Shown here piece by piece: positions 55,404-64,000 of a DNA stretch of 64,000 nt. Within the stretch, counting starts at the first letter, position 1. Each line of letters opens with the position of its first letter. The stretch spans positions 31,773 through 95,772 of the forward strand of contig BRXX01000046.1 in assembly GCA_030267905.1 (NCBI GenBank). Reading direction: 5' to 3'. The notes beneath the pieces were generated by a model, which did no database searches, had not been told where the DNA came from, and saw only the letters and a list, made by a program, of their open reading frames with translations. Both the position numbers and the translations under genes were made by a program. Origin of the DNA: Triparma verrucosa. Taxonomy: Eukaryota; Sar; Bolidophyceae; Parmales; Triparmaceae.

Positions 55404-55771
55404 AGCGACTGGGGGGGGAGCGAGGCGGGGTAGGGGGAGCGAAGCGGTTGTGAGGGATTCAACAGATAAAGTGACGGAGGGGACAACGAAAAAAAAGAAG
55501 AGTGTTGTTTGGGAGGGAGGACGAGGTTTGAGGGATCGGGGATCGCGCAGGGGGCAATCGAACGGGGCTGGAATAAGAGCAAGAAGGGCTGGGTAGTGTT
55601 TGGTGTGGGCATTGCTCACGTTTTGCCTTGGATTTTGGGCGATGAAGAGTCACAGCCCAAAGATTGGATTTTATTTTTGCAGGCAGAAGGCCAGATAATC
55701 AGATCGTCCGTCTACTCGAGCTCCCTACACTCGACAAGCGCTTTTGTACGGACCAACACTTCCCAAACACG
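55404..55771. other. intergenic region with possible leader intron
   Basis: This lies between the Cys-rich gene and the 426-aa gene. A strong acceptor (TTTATTTTTGCAG, ending near 55681) precedes an open stretch leading to the ATG at 55772, so the next gene may have a 5' UTR or a further coding exon here. Confidence 0.4.
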
Positions 55772-57758
55772 ATGAAGAGCCCCTCGGCCATCGAGAGGGC
55801 GTGCAACTATGAACTGGCCGCACAGGTGAGGGGTGGGCCGAGTTTTGAAGGATGTATTTAATTTTGTGGCGGGGCTCGTCAGGGCAGCGACGCGTAATGT
55901 TTTCGAGCGGGCTCTGACTCATTGAACTTTCCTGCTCGCACAGGCGCCGGCCGTAAATCACGACTGCCTAGTGACGTCCATGGAGCAGGTGGACAGCTTC
56001 TGTGCCTTGCTCCAGACTGCCGAATCCAGGGCCGGGTCTCGGTCTCCATCGTCCCCCTTCCCCGCGCTGCAGATCCCGGTGGAGTGGATCATCGACATCT
56101 GCGACGAGCAGAACGGATGGTTCATCGGGACTGCGTACGCGTACATGGAGAAGGTCGGGGACAACGGGAAAATACAGGTAAGAGTGTGCGAGGACGAAGC
56201 CAAAACTACGAGGAGCGAAACGACGAGACAAGATAACGCGTGTACAAGATATCGACGCACAGGGCTTAGAACGGGTTCAAGGGTGAAGTGACGATACTTC
56301 CATACAAATCCGTCTCTGCGACATGCCAATGTAACATCTGCGATACTATACCTCTTCGCCGTTTCTTACGTCACGAACGCCCCTTCCATTGCGACTCGCT
56401 TCGCTCTTCACAGGGCTTTCTGCACGTAGTCGTGCCGGACAACAGTAACCCCACGTGGTCAGGCAACGTTCAGGTCGAGTACAGATCGCTTCGCCTCCTT
56501 GAGTGCTGCGACAAGAGCAGCCAGGCCCTGTTCACCGAAATAGTTAGAGGCAGCCTCGTCCCCATAGACTGGCATGTGGAGTGGTGCGACACAGAGGACG
56601 GGGGAGAAGAGGAGGAAGAAGAAGCATTCTTCACCGAAGGAGGTGAGTGGGAGGGTTGGGTTGGGCTGAGGGAGATTCTAGCTTTTAGTAGTTCAGTAGT
56701 TTAGTAGTATACTTACCCGACCCCATGGTGAACAGAGGCCGTCTACTTGATCCGATTGATGAACTCCTTGATTACTTTTCCACTTGCCGAGGACGGAGCT
56801 AGACTCCCAAACAGCGCTCCCAAGCAAGTCATGTGCGACGCAAACCTGAGGCTTCTCAAGTGCAGAGACGGCCTCTCGCACGAGGCACGGAAGTACGACA
56901 ACCGAATAAACTGCAGCGGAGTTTTAGACTTTGAAAGGCTCGTGACGGAGGGTGTGGTGGATTGGAGGTGAGAGGGAGACGGGGAGGAGCGGTGGGGAGA
57001 TGGGGGGAGGTGAAGGGTTTTTGCTTTTTGTGGCGCTAACACAATATAAATTCAACAATTAAAAATGCCCCCTCTCTCAGTGGAGAGGCACCGGCCCCGG
57101 AACTTTACAAGAAGTCGCCTGTGAAACAGGTGAGACGGGAGGAGAGAAGCGACGATGTGGCTGCAGTATCTGACCTAATCTTCACGCTCTCTTCGCTCGT
57201 CGCAGGCTTCGGCTTCCTCTGCAGAACCTGATCCATTCGAGCCCCAGATTTCTCAAGTCAGGGAAGCACACCTTCAGAAGCTCACGTCGCTGTACTTGGA
57301 CATGAGAGAATGCATGGGCCACGCGCTAGGGGAGCGGGAGCGCTGCGTAACTCAAAGGAAGGAAATGGTACAGGTGAGTAGTGGAGTGGAGTTAGGCAAA
57401 CCAAGCGATTTTCTAACGCAAATGATTTGCTGCCAACTTGCAGACGCTAGTCAAGTTCCTTTTTGGAGGAGAGATCATGCAGGGAGAACAGCTCATGCTC
57501 GCTCTGGAGGCTGACCCAGGGAAGAACGACCCGACTGCGGACAGCATGAGCGCCGTCTCAAGAATCTCAAAGGTCCTCAGTGAGCTGTCAAGGGAGGCGC
57601 AGAATATCTTCACCGACATAGAAGTTAGGAAGACAGAGCTAAGGGTGGATCTGAAAAGAATAAAGAGCAAGGTCAGAGAAGCGAGGGCCAAGGAGCAGGA
57701 GCTGCTAGAGAGGAGAAGAGAGATGCAGCAGCAGAAGCAACAGGGGCAGCAACCTTAA
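55772..57758 (+). CDS. conserved-looking protein of unknown function, seven exons
   Basis: Seven exons (55772-55825, 55944-56177, 56414-56642, 56736-56967, 57081-57129, 57206-57373, 57444-57758) give 426 aa, with donors GTGAG or GTAAG. It starts MKSPSAIERACNYEL. The N-terminal half looks globular (LQIPVEWIIDICDEQNGWFI, then VEYRSLRLLECCDKSSQALF). An acidic loop (EEEEEEAFF) follows, then another globular stretch. The C-terminal 130 residues are helical and end in a Gln-rich coiled coil. I do not recognise the family. Two introns (56178-56413, 57130-57205) are clear introners. An earlier exon may exist because the frame is open upstream of the ATG. Confidence 0.7.
56178..56413 (+). repeat. introner-like intron (426-aa gene intron 2)
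   Basis: GTGCGAGGACGAAGCCAAAA block, GAGGAGCGAAACGACGAG left module, GATACTTCC block, end GACTCGCTTCGCTCTTCACAG in slightly worn form. Confidence 0.9.
57130..57205 (+). repeat. introner-like intron (426-aa gene intron 5)
   Basis: A compact copy: GGAGAGAAGCGACGATG left, GGCTGCAGTATCTGACC then CTCTTCGCTCGTCGCAG. Confidence 0.85.
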
Positions 57759-58007
57759 CTATGTATAAACGCAAGATGGAGGAGAACTGAGCGGAGGTAA
57801 CGCACGCAGCTGAAATTCAATTTTTATAATGCTAAAACTTAAACACTGCTCCACATTTTTTCCATGCCTCGCATGAAGAGCCAATATTACACCAAGTCCC
57901 CACAGCATGTGATTCTCGTCAGTTAGGTGAAAATACTAAGACGACCTTTTTTATTCAAAATAACTTCAAAAAGACGCACGACTTTTATTAGATAGGGAAA
58001 CTGAGCA

Positions 58008-58469
58008 TCATGCTTGCATCACGAGCTGTAAAGGAGGAGGATATATATGATGTTAGAACGGTGCCCCGCTCTCGTCCTTCGCTCCTCGCGCACTCACCTT
58101 CGGTGGCAGCTTGTAGTCCTGCCTCGCGGCGACCTCGGACCACGGCCGGCGGACCTGCAGCCAGTGCGGGCCCGCCACTTTCCCCCCCCAACCGAACATA
58201 TCGATGGCAAGGATCGCGTGGAAGCCGCCGCACAGCCCGAACAGCACGATCAGGTACGCATGGTCGAGCATCGCGAGCTACCACTCCTGCGACGAGCGAA
58301 AAGAGTCGAAAGAGGGGATGTTGACGTTAGACCAGTTTTAGCGCCGAGCGCTGCAATCCCTCTTGCTCCTCACCTTCCACATCCACGTAGTTGCGTAGTA
58401 GGCAAAACAACTTTCAGCGCACGCGACGGAGATGAGCACCTCGGCGAAGCCCACACACAAGATAGGTGT
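58008..58469 (-). pseudogene. decayed membrane-protein remnant
   Basis: Three exon remnants read on the minus strand: 58469-58374, then from 58286 or 58276 to 58098, then 58025-58008. The first encodes AEVLISVACAESCFAYY-like hydrophobic sequence; the second MLDHAYLIVLFGLCGGFHAI and a Trp/Arg-rich end (LPPK). Joining at the introner-type acceptor GTCGCAG places TAG (58280-58278) in frame three codons in, before LAMLDHAYL. Using the AG of that TAG itself as acceptor would avoid it. No 5' exon or start codon is visible, and a stop precedes the first remnant. A truncated, probably dead copy is most likely. Family unknown. Confidence 0.5.
58287..58373 (-). repeat. introner-like intron in the decayed gene
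   Basis: GTGAGGAGCAAGAGGG start, GGTCTAACGTC branch region, end CTTTTCGCTCGTCGCAG. Confidence 0.7.
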
Positions 58470-58872
58470 TCATGTGGAGAGGTTCAACAACTTAAATTGG
58501 AGGAAAAAATTCCATTCTTGGTGTCGAGATGTTGGGGAAATGGGATAGAGGAGTTGGAGAGAATGGGAGGCTCGAGATGGGGGGGGCATTCTGCGCGTAG
58601 TGACCGGGGAGTCAGCGGAAGTTATTTGCCATATTTGCCAGGAATAGGGAAAGTGCACAAGCAACCCACCCAAAGCTTTTTGCATTTTGTTTAAGACAGG
58701 ACTTTTTTTCACATCTCATCTGGGTGGCGTTGGACTTTTCCCTGAGCCCCTAAAAAAGACCAACTGTCAGCGGAACGTATCGCATCGATCGGCCATTTCA
58801 CCCTTGTTTTCTAAAGCACATCCCCACAAACCTGGACGCCGCAGCCGCCTCTCAAGTGCACCTGCCCCAACT
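58470..58872. other. intergenic region
   Basis: This lies between the remnant and the C-type lectin gene. Open short frames only; T-rich near 58690. I see no gene. Confidence 0.45.
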
Positions 58873-61800
58873 ATGAATCCCCTCCGTCATTTCCTGCTGC
58901 GAGCAATTATCATCCTCTGCGCCATCTTGATTGCAACCCCAGCAACGCTTCCCCACTGCAACTCTTGGTGCATGTCGAAACTTCATCCAACAACACTTGA
59001 AGACGGCGATGATGCCTCTGCAAGCTCCACAACCACAAGTTCCCCGACTTTATCTCCCACCGTCTCTCCTACCCTAGCGCCAACCCTATCGCCATCCCTA
59101 TCGCCGACCCTTGCTCCCACCCTAGCTCCGACAAGCGCTCCCACAGTCTCTCGCATTGTTGTCAGTGGCGTTCGAGGCCCGGCGCTATGGGATGTCGCAA
59201 AAGCCGACTGCGAAGCAGATGGAATGCAACTTCCCGTAATTCGCTCTCAGGCTGACAACGATGACCTTGTCGCTGCAGCAGCGGGGGTAAAATTGTGGCT
59301 TGGGGCGACTGATGAAGACGTAGAAGGTGAGTTGGCTCGCTACTCCTCACTCCGACTTGTGTTAACTCCTCGCTTTGTTTTGCCCCTCGTCGCTCAGGTG
59401 CTTGGACTTGGGTTGACGGAACCGACTTTGAAAGCGGCTACAAGAATTGGGACAGTAGCAGCCCAGCAGCTCGCTGGGAGACGGAAGATTACATCGTGAT
59501 GAAGGAGGATGGCAAGTGGACAGACGCTCGGTAAGAGACCGTGGAATCAGCGGTGAATATTATCAAGCGAATTTGTTCCCTATTAACTCGTCTCTTCGCT
59601 TGCGCTTGCAGCTCTCAAAATAGCAATAAGAAAAGTTACGTGTGTGAGACTGGCGCTGGGCGCCGCTTAGGCTCGCCCGATGGCTTTCGCCGCCGCCTAG
59701 GCACGCCCAACTTCAAGTGCGACAGGTGAGTCGGCTCGCTACTCCTCAACACTCCAACTTCCGTGCTAACTCGTCGCTTTGCCCCTCGTCGCTCAGCTGG
59801 AACAACTGCAAGCTTTTTGAGTGTATCGACTACCGCTACATTCTGAGCCAGTGCTCATTTGTTGATGGCGTAGACTGCCACTTTCAAGGCGAGGAATGGG
59901 AAAAAACGCAGACTGAATGCCTCAGCCAAGACTGTGACAGGAGCAATGACTGCGATCTCAGCGGCGTGTCCATGATCGAGCAGAAGACAGCCACGGTGGT
60001 TGTCAACATGACCTTCGCCGACTTGTCCGCCGAAGATTTGACGACGACGGGCCTTGGATCTGTTTCAGTTGGCCTCTCCCGCGCTCTTAATCACCTCAAC
60101 ATCAGCAATGACGATGTGTCGGCGACTCACGTCAACGCACTAACGCTTGACGTCCTATTCCGAAATGTAGATCGACGTCGACGTCTTGCTGACATTGAGA
60201 CCGTGATTCGCTTCACGATCGCCGTAGAGGACTACTACATCGAGACCAATCCCTTGGTCGACCAGTCCGTCGCACAGGCCAAGATGGATGCGGTGCTGCT
60301 CGCGGTGAAGGCTGCTGCTAACGACGGCTCCTTGCTGGAACATATCAGGGCGGCAAATGAAGATGCTGATTCCAACGTGGCGATAGCCGACATGTTTTTC
60401 GAGGGTGGCGAAGACGCCGTCGTTGGCGCTACAAAAGTCGTGGTTGCGGAGGTCATGTCGCATGATTACCAGGCCGTCTACGACCCCGAGAAGTACATCG
60501 ATGGATATGAAGGGGAGGCCCCCGTCAATGAAGCGACCATGGCGGCTATGACAACCGCTGCAGCCGTGGCAGTGGTCGGAGCAGTCGCTGGGAGTGTGGC
60601 TGGTGCGGCGGCCGGAGCCGCTGTTGGAGGCGCGGCCGCCGGTAGTGCAGCAGCGAGCGGCTCGTCGGGAGGTGAGAAGACTTACTTTTACTGTGTGCCT
60701 TTTCCTGGCTGCGATATTCTGACTCTTCCCTTCGTTCCTCGGCTCGCTTCGCGTCTTAAGGTGGCGGAGGGGGAGGCGGCGATGTAATAAGCATGATCTT
60801 TGCCGTTCAGTTCGTCTCGCTGACCTCTCAGCTTGATTTGCCTGACGCGCATTCAAGCTTCAGAGACACCGGAACCGGATTTGCTTGGGCCAACTTTCAA
60901 TTCAAGCCGCCGTTCAGGATTGGCGACCTCGAGTGCCAGGGCGCAGAGACCGCCGACGCGGTCGTGGTATTGCTCGAACCCGGAGAAGAAGAGGAGCGAG
61001 AGAATCCGCTCACTAGTTACCTTCGGTCTATGGACATGTCTGCCGAGGAAATGTTCGTTTCGACCTTCCTTTTGGGATGCTTTGGGGCTGGTGCCTTTTA
61101 CGTCCTTCACATGAAATTCTTGTCGACGCTCGAAAATCACATGAAGAAGAAGAACCCGAACTTCACTCCTCCGTCAATGATACTGTTTCCCGCTCCCGAG
61201 ATTATTCTTTTCGTGATGTACTACAATGGCATTTTGCAGTCGGCCCTGGTGATAGTTGTCGCTCCTTGCGTCGGTGCTGGGTGGAGAGTCTTCGGCGCTC
61301 TAGTCTGTTGCGGTGTCGTGTTAGTGGTAGCGGCCATGCTACAGCAAATTCACTCAATGCTGGAGGAAGGAAACGTACACGGAGGAAAATGCGGGCAGGC
61401 TGCGACAAACCCTCACTTCGAATTCGTGCACAAATTTGAAAACGGAGACAAGACGGTGCGCCGGTTCAAGCAAGCCCTGACGGTCAAGGGGATGGGAAAG
61501 AGCGGCAAGTGGATTGCAAAGAGCGACAAGGGGAAGGTAGCGAAGGCTTCCTTCAACACCCTCTTCAAGAAGTTCGGCGCGACCGGGTTGAACTTTTATT
61601 TTATTAATATCATACGGAAATCTCTCTTTACGATATTCTTGACTGTAGTGCCTCAAATTGCGAGTGAGAATGTTTCAGGGCCAGCCCAGCTATTTTTGAC
61701 CTTGGTCGTGACGATTTTTGAGTTATTGTACATACTAACGAGACTTCCGTATTTGAAGATGAGCGACAACTTGAACGAAATTAATGTGCTTGCCACTCAG

Positions 61801-63781
61801 ATTAGCGTGTTGGTACCCCCAGGTGAGAACGAGAACATGCGAGAAGGCGCCGAGGAATGAATGAAGTGACCGAGAACCTCCTCACCGATGTATACTTCCG
61901 TGCGTAACATCTCTGCTGTGGACTCCACCGCCGTTTCTAACGCTGACAAAAAACCTAACGTGCTCGTGTTTGTCGCAGCGTTGGGCTTCATGGGGCTGAT
62001 GACCTGGGAGGAAGTGAACGTCGGCTTAGCTTCGCTCTCATTCTTCAGCATCGGATACGTAGTGCTGCGCCAGATGAAGGCCATGATCGTTGACCCTGTG
62101 GTTGAGCGCCTCGAAAAGATCAGCAGCGTCGTGCCTATTGACGGTGGCGACATTGATGTTGAGGAAGGAGGAGGCGCAGACATCGAGATGCCAAAGATTG
62201 ACGAGCTGGAAGTCGAAAGCCTTGCGAGCGGCGGTTTGGGGGACGCTCTCGAGAGAGTGACCGAGGCTGTGGAGGAAGCCGTAAAGGAGGTGGCGTCCAA
62301 GGTTGAGGAAAAAGTAGGCGAGTGGCTGAAGGATGCGATCTTGGCATACAGAACGGCCGCAAAGGACACGGCGGCGAGGATAATTTCAGAAGCACCTGAC
62401 GACGATGACAACGCAAACGTAGACCCTGCCGAAGTGGGCAAAGCTTCGCACGCCGCGGGTGTTGAGGCGGCAAAAGAGGTGATCTGCAGAGCTAGGAGCG
62501 AGGCCATGGTGGAGGTCGACAGGCTAAAGACGGGCGTTGAGAAGGGAATAGAAGAGGTGAATAATCTTGACGTCGGAAAGGCGGAGGATGACGCATTGGG
62601 GGCGCTGAAGGCAGCGTTGAAGGAAATGGTTTTAGGATATTGCGAGGACGATCTTTTGCCCGTCGTGACTGAGAACGTCAAGGCGGTGGTGGGGGAAGTT
62701 GCTTCAGCCGTGGGGGGAGACAAATTGGCCGGGAAGGCAATGGACAAGTTCCAGGCGGTGGTGCCCAGAGTTGTGGATAAGCTTGTTGACGTCGCCTTTG
62801 ACCCTGCCAGTGCCAGCGAGGTCTTTCATGAGGCCATACATGCGAAGATCGACGTGGAAGCTTTAAAGAATGGCGTGGTAGGTTTGGCCGGAGAAATGGC
62901 GACAGGGGTTGCAGGAGGGATCATGGAGGATTTGACAGAAGCGGCCGGAGACTTAGCCCCAGAAGGTTTTGCGGAGGCGATGGCGAAGGCTAACAAAATA
63001 GTCATCGAGGTCGCAGGAGTGGCGGTTGAAGATATTCTCAAAAGGGTGAAGGAAAAGGTGAAGACTGTGGCCATTGTTTTCAAGAAGGTTTTGATGAAGT
63101 CTCTGAAAGAGATGAAGGAAGAAGAAGGGCCACGCGGAGGAGGTTTGGGCGGAAGGTGAGAGAGAGTTAGAATTGTGCTGCGAGGACGATCATTAACGCT
63201 GTTTTCACGCTTGTCACAGGTCTCAGTTAGGAGCAGAGGCATTTAAGATCGCATACGAGGCTGGTTTGGAGGCTGTAAAGGAGGAAACGAGAGACGTCTC
63301 GACTGTGTCGACTGTGCTGGTGTTGGCAGAGGAGGGGTACGGCGAGGAGGAGACGGAGGCAAAGAGCAAAGCTGAGAAGCTTATTGAAGGAATCAAGGCC
63401 AACCTTAAAGCTTTTGTAGTTCGTCTGGTGACGGAAAACGTCATTCCAAAGTTGCTTGAAGGAATGGAACAGGTCATGCCAGACGTCGATTGGCTACCGA
63501 TAGACAGGCTGGAGACTTCATTAGTGGAGTTGGTGAAGGGAAAGGTAGATACAGTCATAGGTGGCATCATTGACGTTGCTTTTGGGCAGAAATTTTTCGA
63601 AGATTTTGCAGACGAGGGGTTTCAGTTAAGGAGTAATAATGTTCTCGGCAAAGTTGAGAACACTGTAAGCGGAGTGATGGAAAGGAAGGTCGAAGAGTTG
63701 CAAGTGTCAGAGGAAGAGGACGAGGAAGAGGACGAGGATAAGGATGACGAAGATGAGGATAATAGGAAGTCGGAGGGATAA
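58873..63781 (+). CDS. large membrane protein with C-type lectin domain
   Basis: Seven exons (58873-59326, 59398-59530, 59612-59725, 59797-60671, 60761-61822, 61979-63155, 63220-63781) give 1458 aa. A signal peptide (LLRAIIILCAILIATPA) is followed by a Ser/Ala-Pro-Thr repeat stalk. A C-type lectin domain (about 100-210) spans exons 1-3: LWDVAKADCEADGMQLPVI, WVDGTDFESGYKNW, EDYIVMKEDGKWTD and YVCE. The next region has SEA-like alternating strands (TATVVVNMTFADLSAEDL, ETVIRFTIAVED) and a Gly/Ala-rich hydrophobic stretch. About six membrane segments follow (MFVSTFLLGCFGAGAFYVL, WRVFGALVCCGVVLVVAAML, LFLTLVVTIFELLYIL). The C-terminal 600 residues are soluble amphipathic helices with Asp/Glu-rich patches. 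Surface recognition or adhesion is inferred. All splice phases agree, but the two halves could be separate genes. Confidence 0.72.
59327..59397 (+). repeat. introner-like intron (lectin gene intron 1)
   Basis: GGCTCGCTACTCCTCA, GTTAACTCCTCGCTTTG, end GCCCCTCGTCGCTCAG. Near-identical to 59726-59796. Confidence 0.9.
59531..59611 (+). repeat. introner-like intron (lectin gene intron 2)
   Basis: GTAAGAG donor; TATTAACTCGTCTCTTCGCT then TGCGCTTGCAG. Confidence 0.75.
59726..59796 (+). repeat. introner-like intron (lectin gene intron 3)
   Basis: GGCTCGCTACTCCTCA, GCTAACTCGTCGCTTTG, end GCCCCTCGTCGCTCAG. Sister of 59327-59397. Confidence 0.9.
60672..60760 (+). repeat. probable introner-like intron (lectin gene intron 4)
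   Basis: GTGAG donor; 3' end CCTCGGCTCGCTTCGCGTCT then TAAG. No CTAAC is seen. Confidence 0.55.
61823..61978 (+). repeat. introner-like intron (lectin gene intron 5)
   Basis: GTGAGAACGAGAACATGCGA start; TACTTCCGTGCGTAACATC block shared with 24658-24887; TTTCTAACGC; end GTTTGTCGCAG. Confidence 0.7.
63156..63219 (+). repeat. short introner-like intron (lectin gene intron 6)
   Basis: GTGAGAGAGAGTTAGAATTG carries the reversed TTCTAAC module near the donor; CTGCGAGGACGA block; ends CTTGTCACAG. Confidence 0.6.
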
Positions 63782-63926
63782 AGAAAATTTCAGTGTTAAG
63801 TGTTGAGTTTTAAGTTTTTCGAATCTCTAACTTTTTTTAATACTGCTCCGATTTCATTCCAAGGCAACGCATGAAGAGACAACCAATCAGGGTCAGGATC
63901 ACGGTCAAGGTTAGGGTAATAGTAAA

Positions 63927-64000
63927 GGTTATGGTTATGGTTATGGTTATGGTTATGGTTATGGTTATGGTTATGGTTATGGTTATGGTTATGGTTAGGG
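63927..64000. repeat. GGTTAT hexamer array ending in GGTTAGGG (telomere-like)
   Basis: Eleven GGTTAT copies occupy 63927-63992, then GGTTAGGG. A degenerate GGTTAGGG also occurs near 63909. The G-rich strand points to the window's right edge, as at a right chromosome end. Confidence 0.85.

Noticed and set aside
1..64000. CRISPR arrays, bacterial operons, rRNA genes, intact transposase genes
   Set aside because: None seen. The only tandem arrays are intronic minisatellites, coding repeats and the terminal hexamer array.

Overview
The window is nuclear DNA of a microbial eukaryote. It has short GT-AG introns, the standard genetic code (TGA, TAA and TAG all act as stops), dense genes on both strands, a nuclear-type tRNA-Ser without encoded CCA, Pol II, snoRNP and ETF-QO genes, a probable flagellar coiled-coil protein, and TTAGGG-related repeats at the right edge. 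Gene content and style suggest a marine heterokont microalga (a Parmales/Bolidophyceae- or pelagophyte-like stramenopile). That placement is an inference; a haptophyte is not excluded.

Layout. 1-14.2 kb: a low-complexity partial ORF, a 25-N gap, an SLC35B-type nucleotide-sugar transporter, two unknown membrane proteins, a PH+TPR protein, a tandem cyclic-nucleotide-binding protein, a coiled-coil protein and an IBTK-like RCC1 protein with a zinc finger. 14.4-25.9 kb: a secreted GH10 xylanase, a gamma-synergin-like EH protein with nine acidic DFGDF-type motifs, RMC1, a LarE-like PP-loop sulfur transferase and an AIM24 protein. 26-36.5 kb: HEATR1/UTP10 (2054 aa), a nuclear-type FKBP and an ER PSI-DnaJ-thioredoxin protein. 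36.7-50.8 kb: a QRICH2/DUF4795-like coiled coil, tRNA-Ser(CGA), a mitochondrial carrier, an eight-exon membrane protein with a 7-nt microexon, a BspA-type LRR gene abutting an ankyrin fragment, an SLC32-like transporter and a metallophosphoesterase with EF hands. 50.9-64 kb: ETFDH, RPB11, a Cys-rich GPI-type surface protein, an unknown 426-aa protein, a decayed gene remnant, a 1458-aa C-type-lectin membrane protein, and eleven GGTTAT hexamers ending in GGTTAGGG at the window edge.

The most striking feature is a family of introner-like introns. About thirty introns in unrelated genes share a GTGAG donor, a left module close to GAGGAGCGAAGCGACGAG, a branch-point-like CTAAC inside TTCTAACTCGTCGC, and a right module that is the reverse complement of the left one and ends in the acceptor. 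Some copies are near-identical within one gene, some carry the module reversed, and some carry it twice. This looks like a repeat family that has created many introns here.

The genes are mostly unrelated housekeeping genes, not a pathway cluster. Shared themes are endomembrane traffic (synergin, RMC1, ER DnaJ-thioredoxin, SLC35B), ribosome and RNA synthesis (HEATR1, RPB11, tRNA) and mitochondrial function (ETFDH, carrier). Exon models were built by hand from splice motifs and frame; every multi-exon total is divisible by three.
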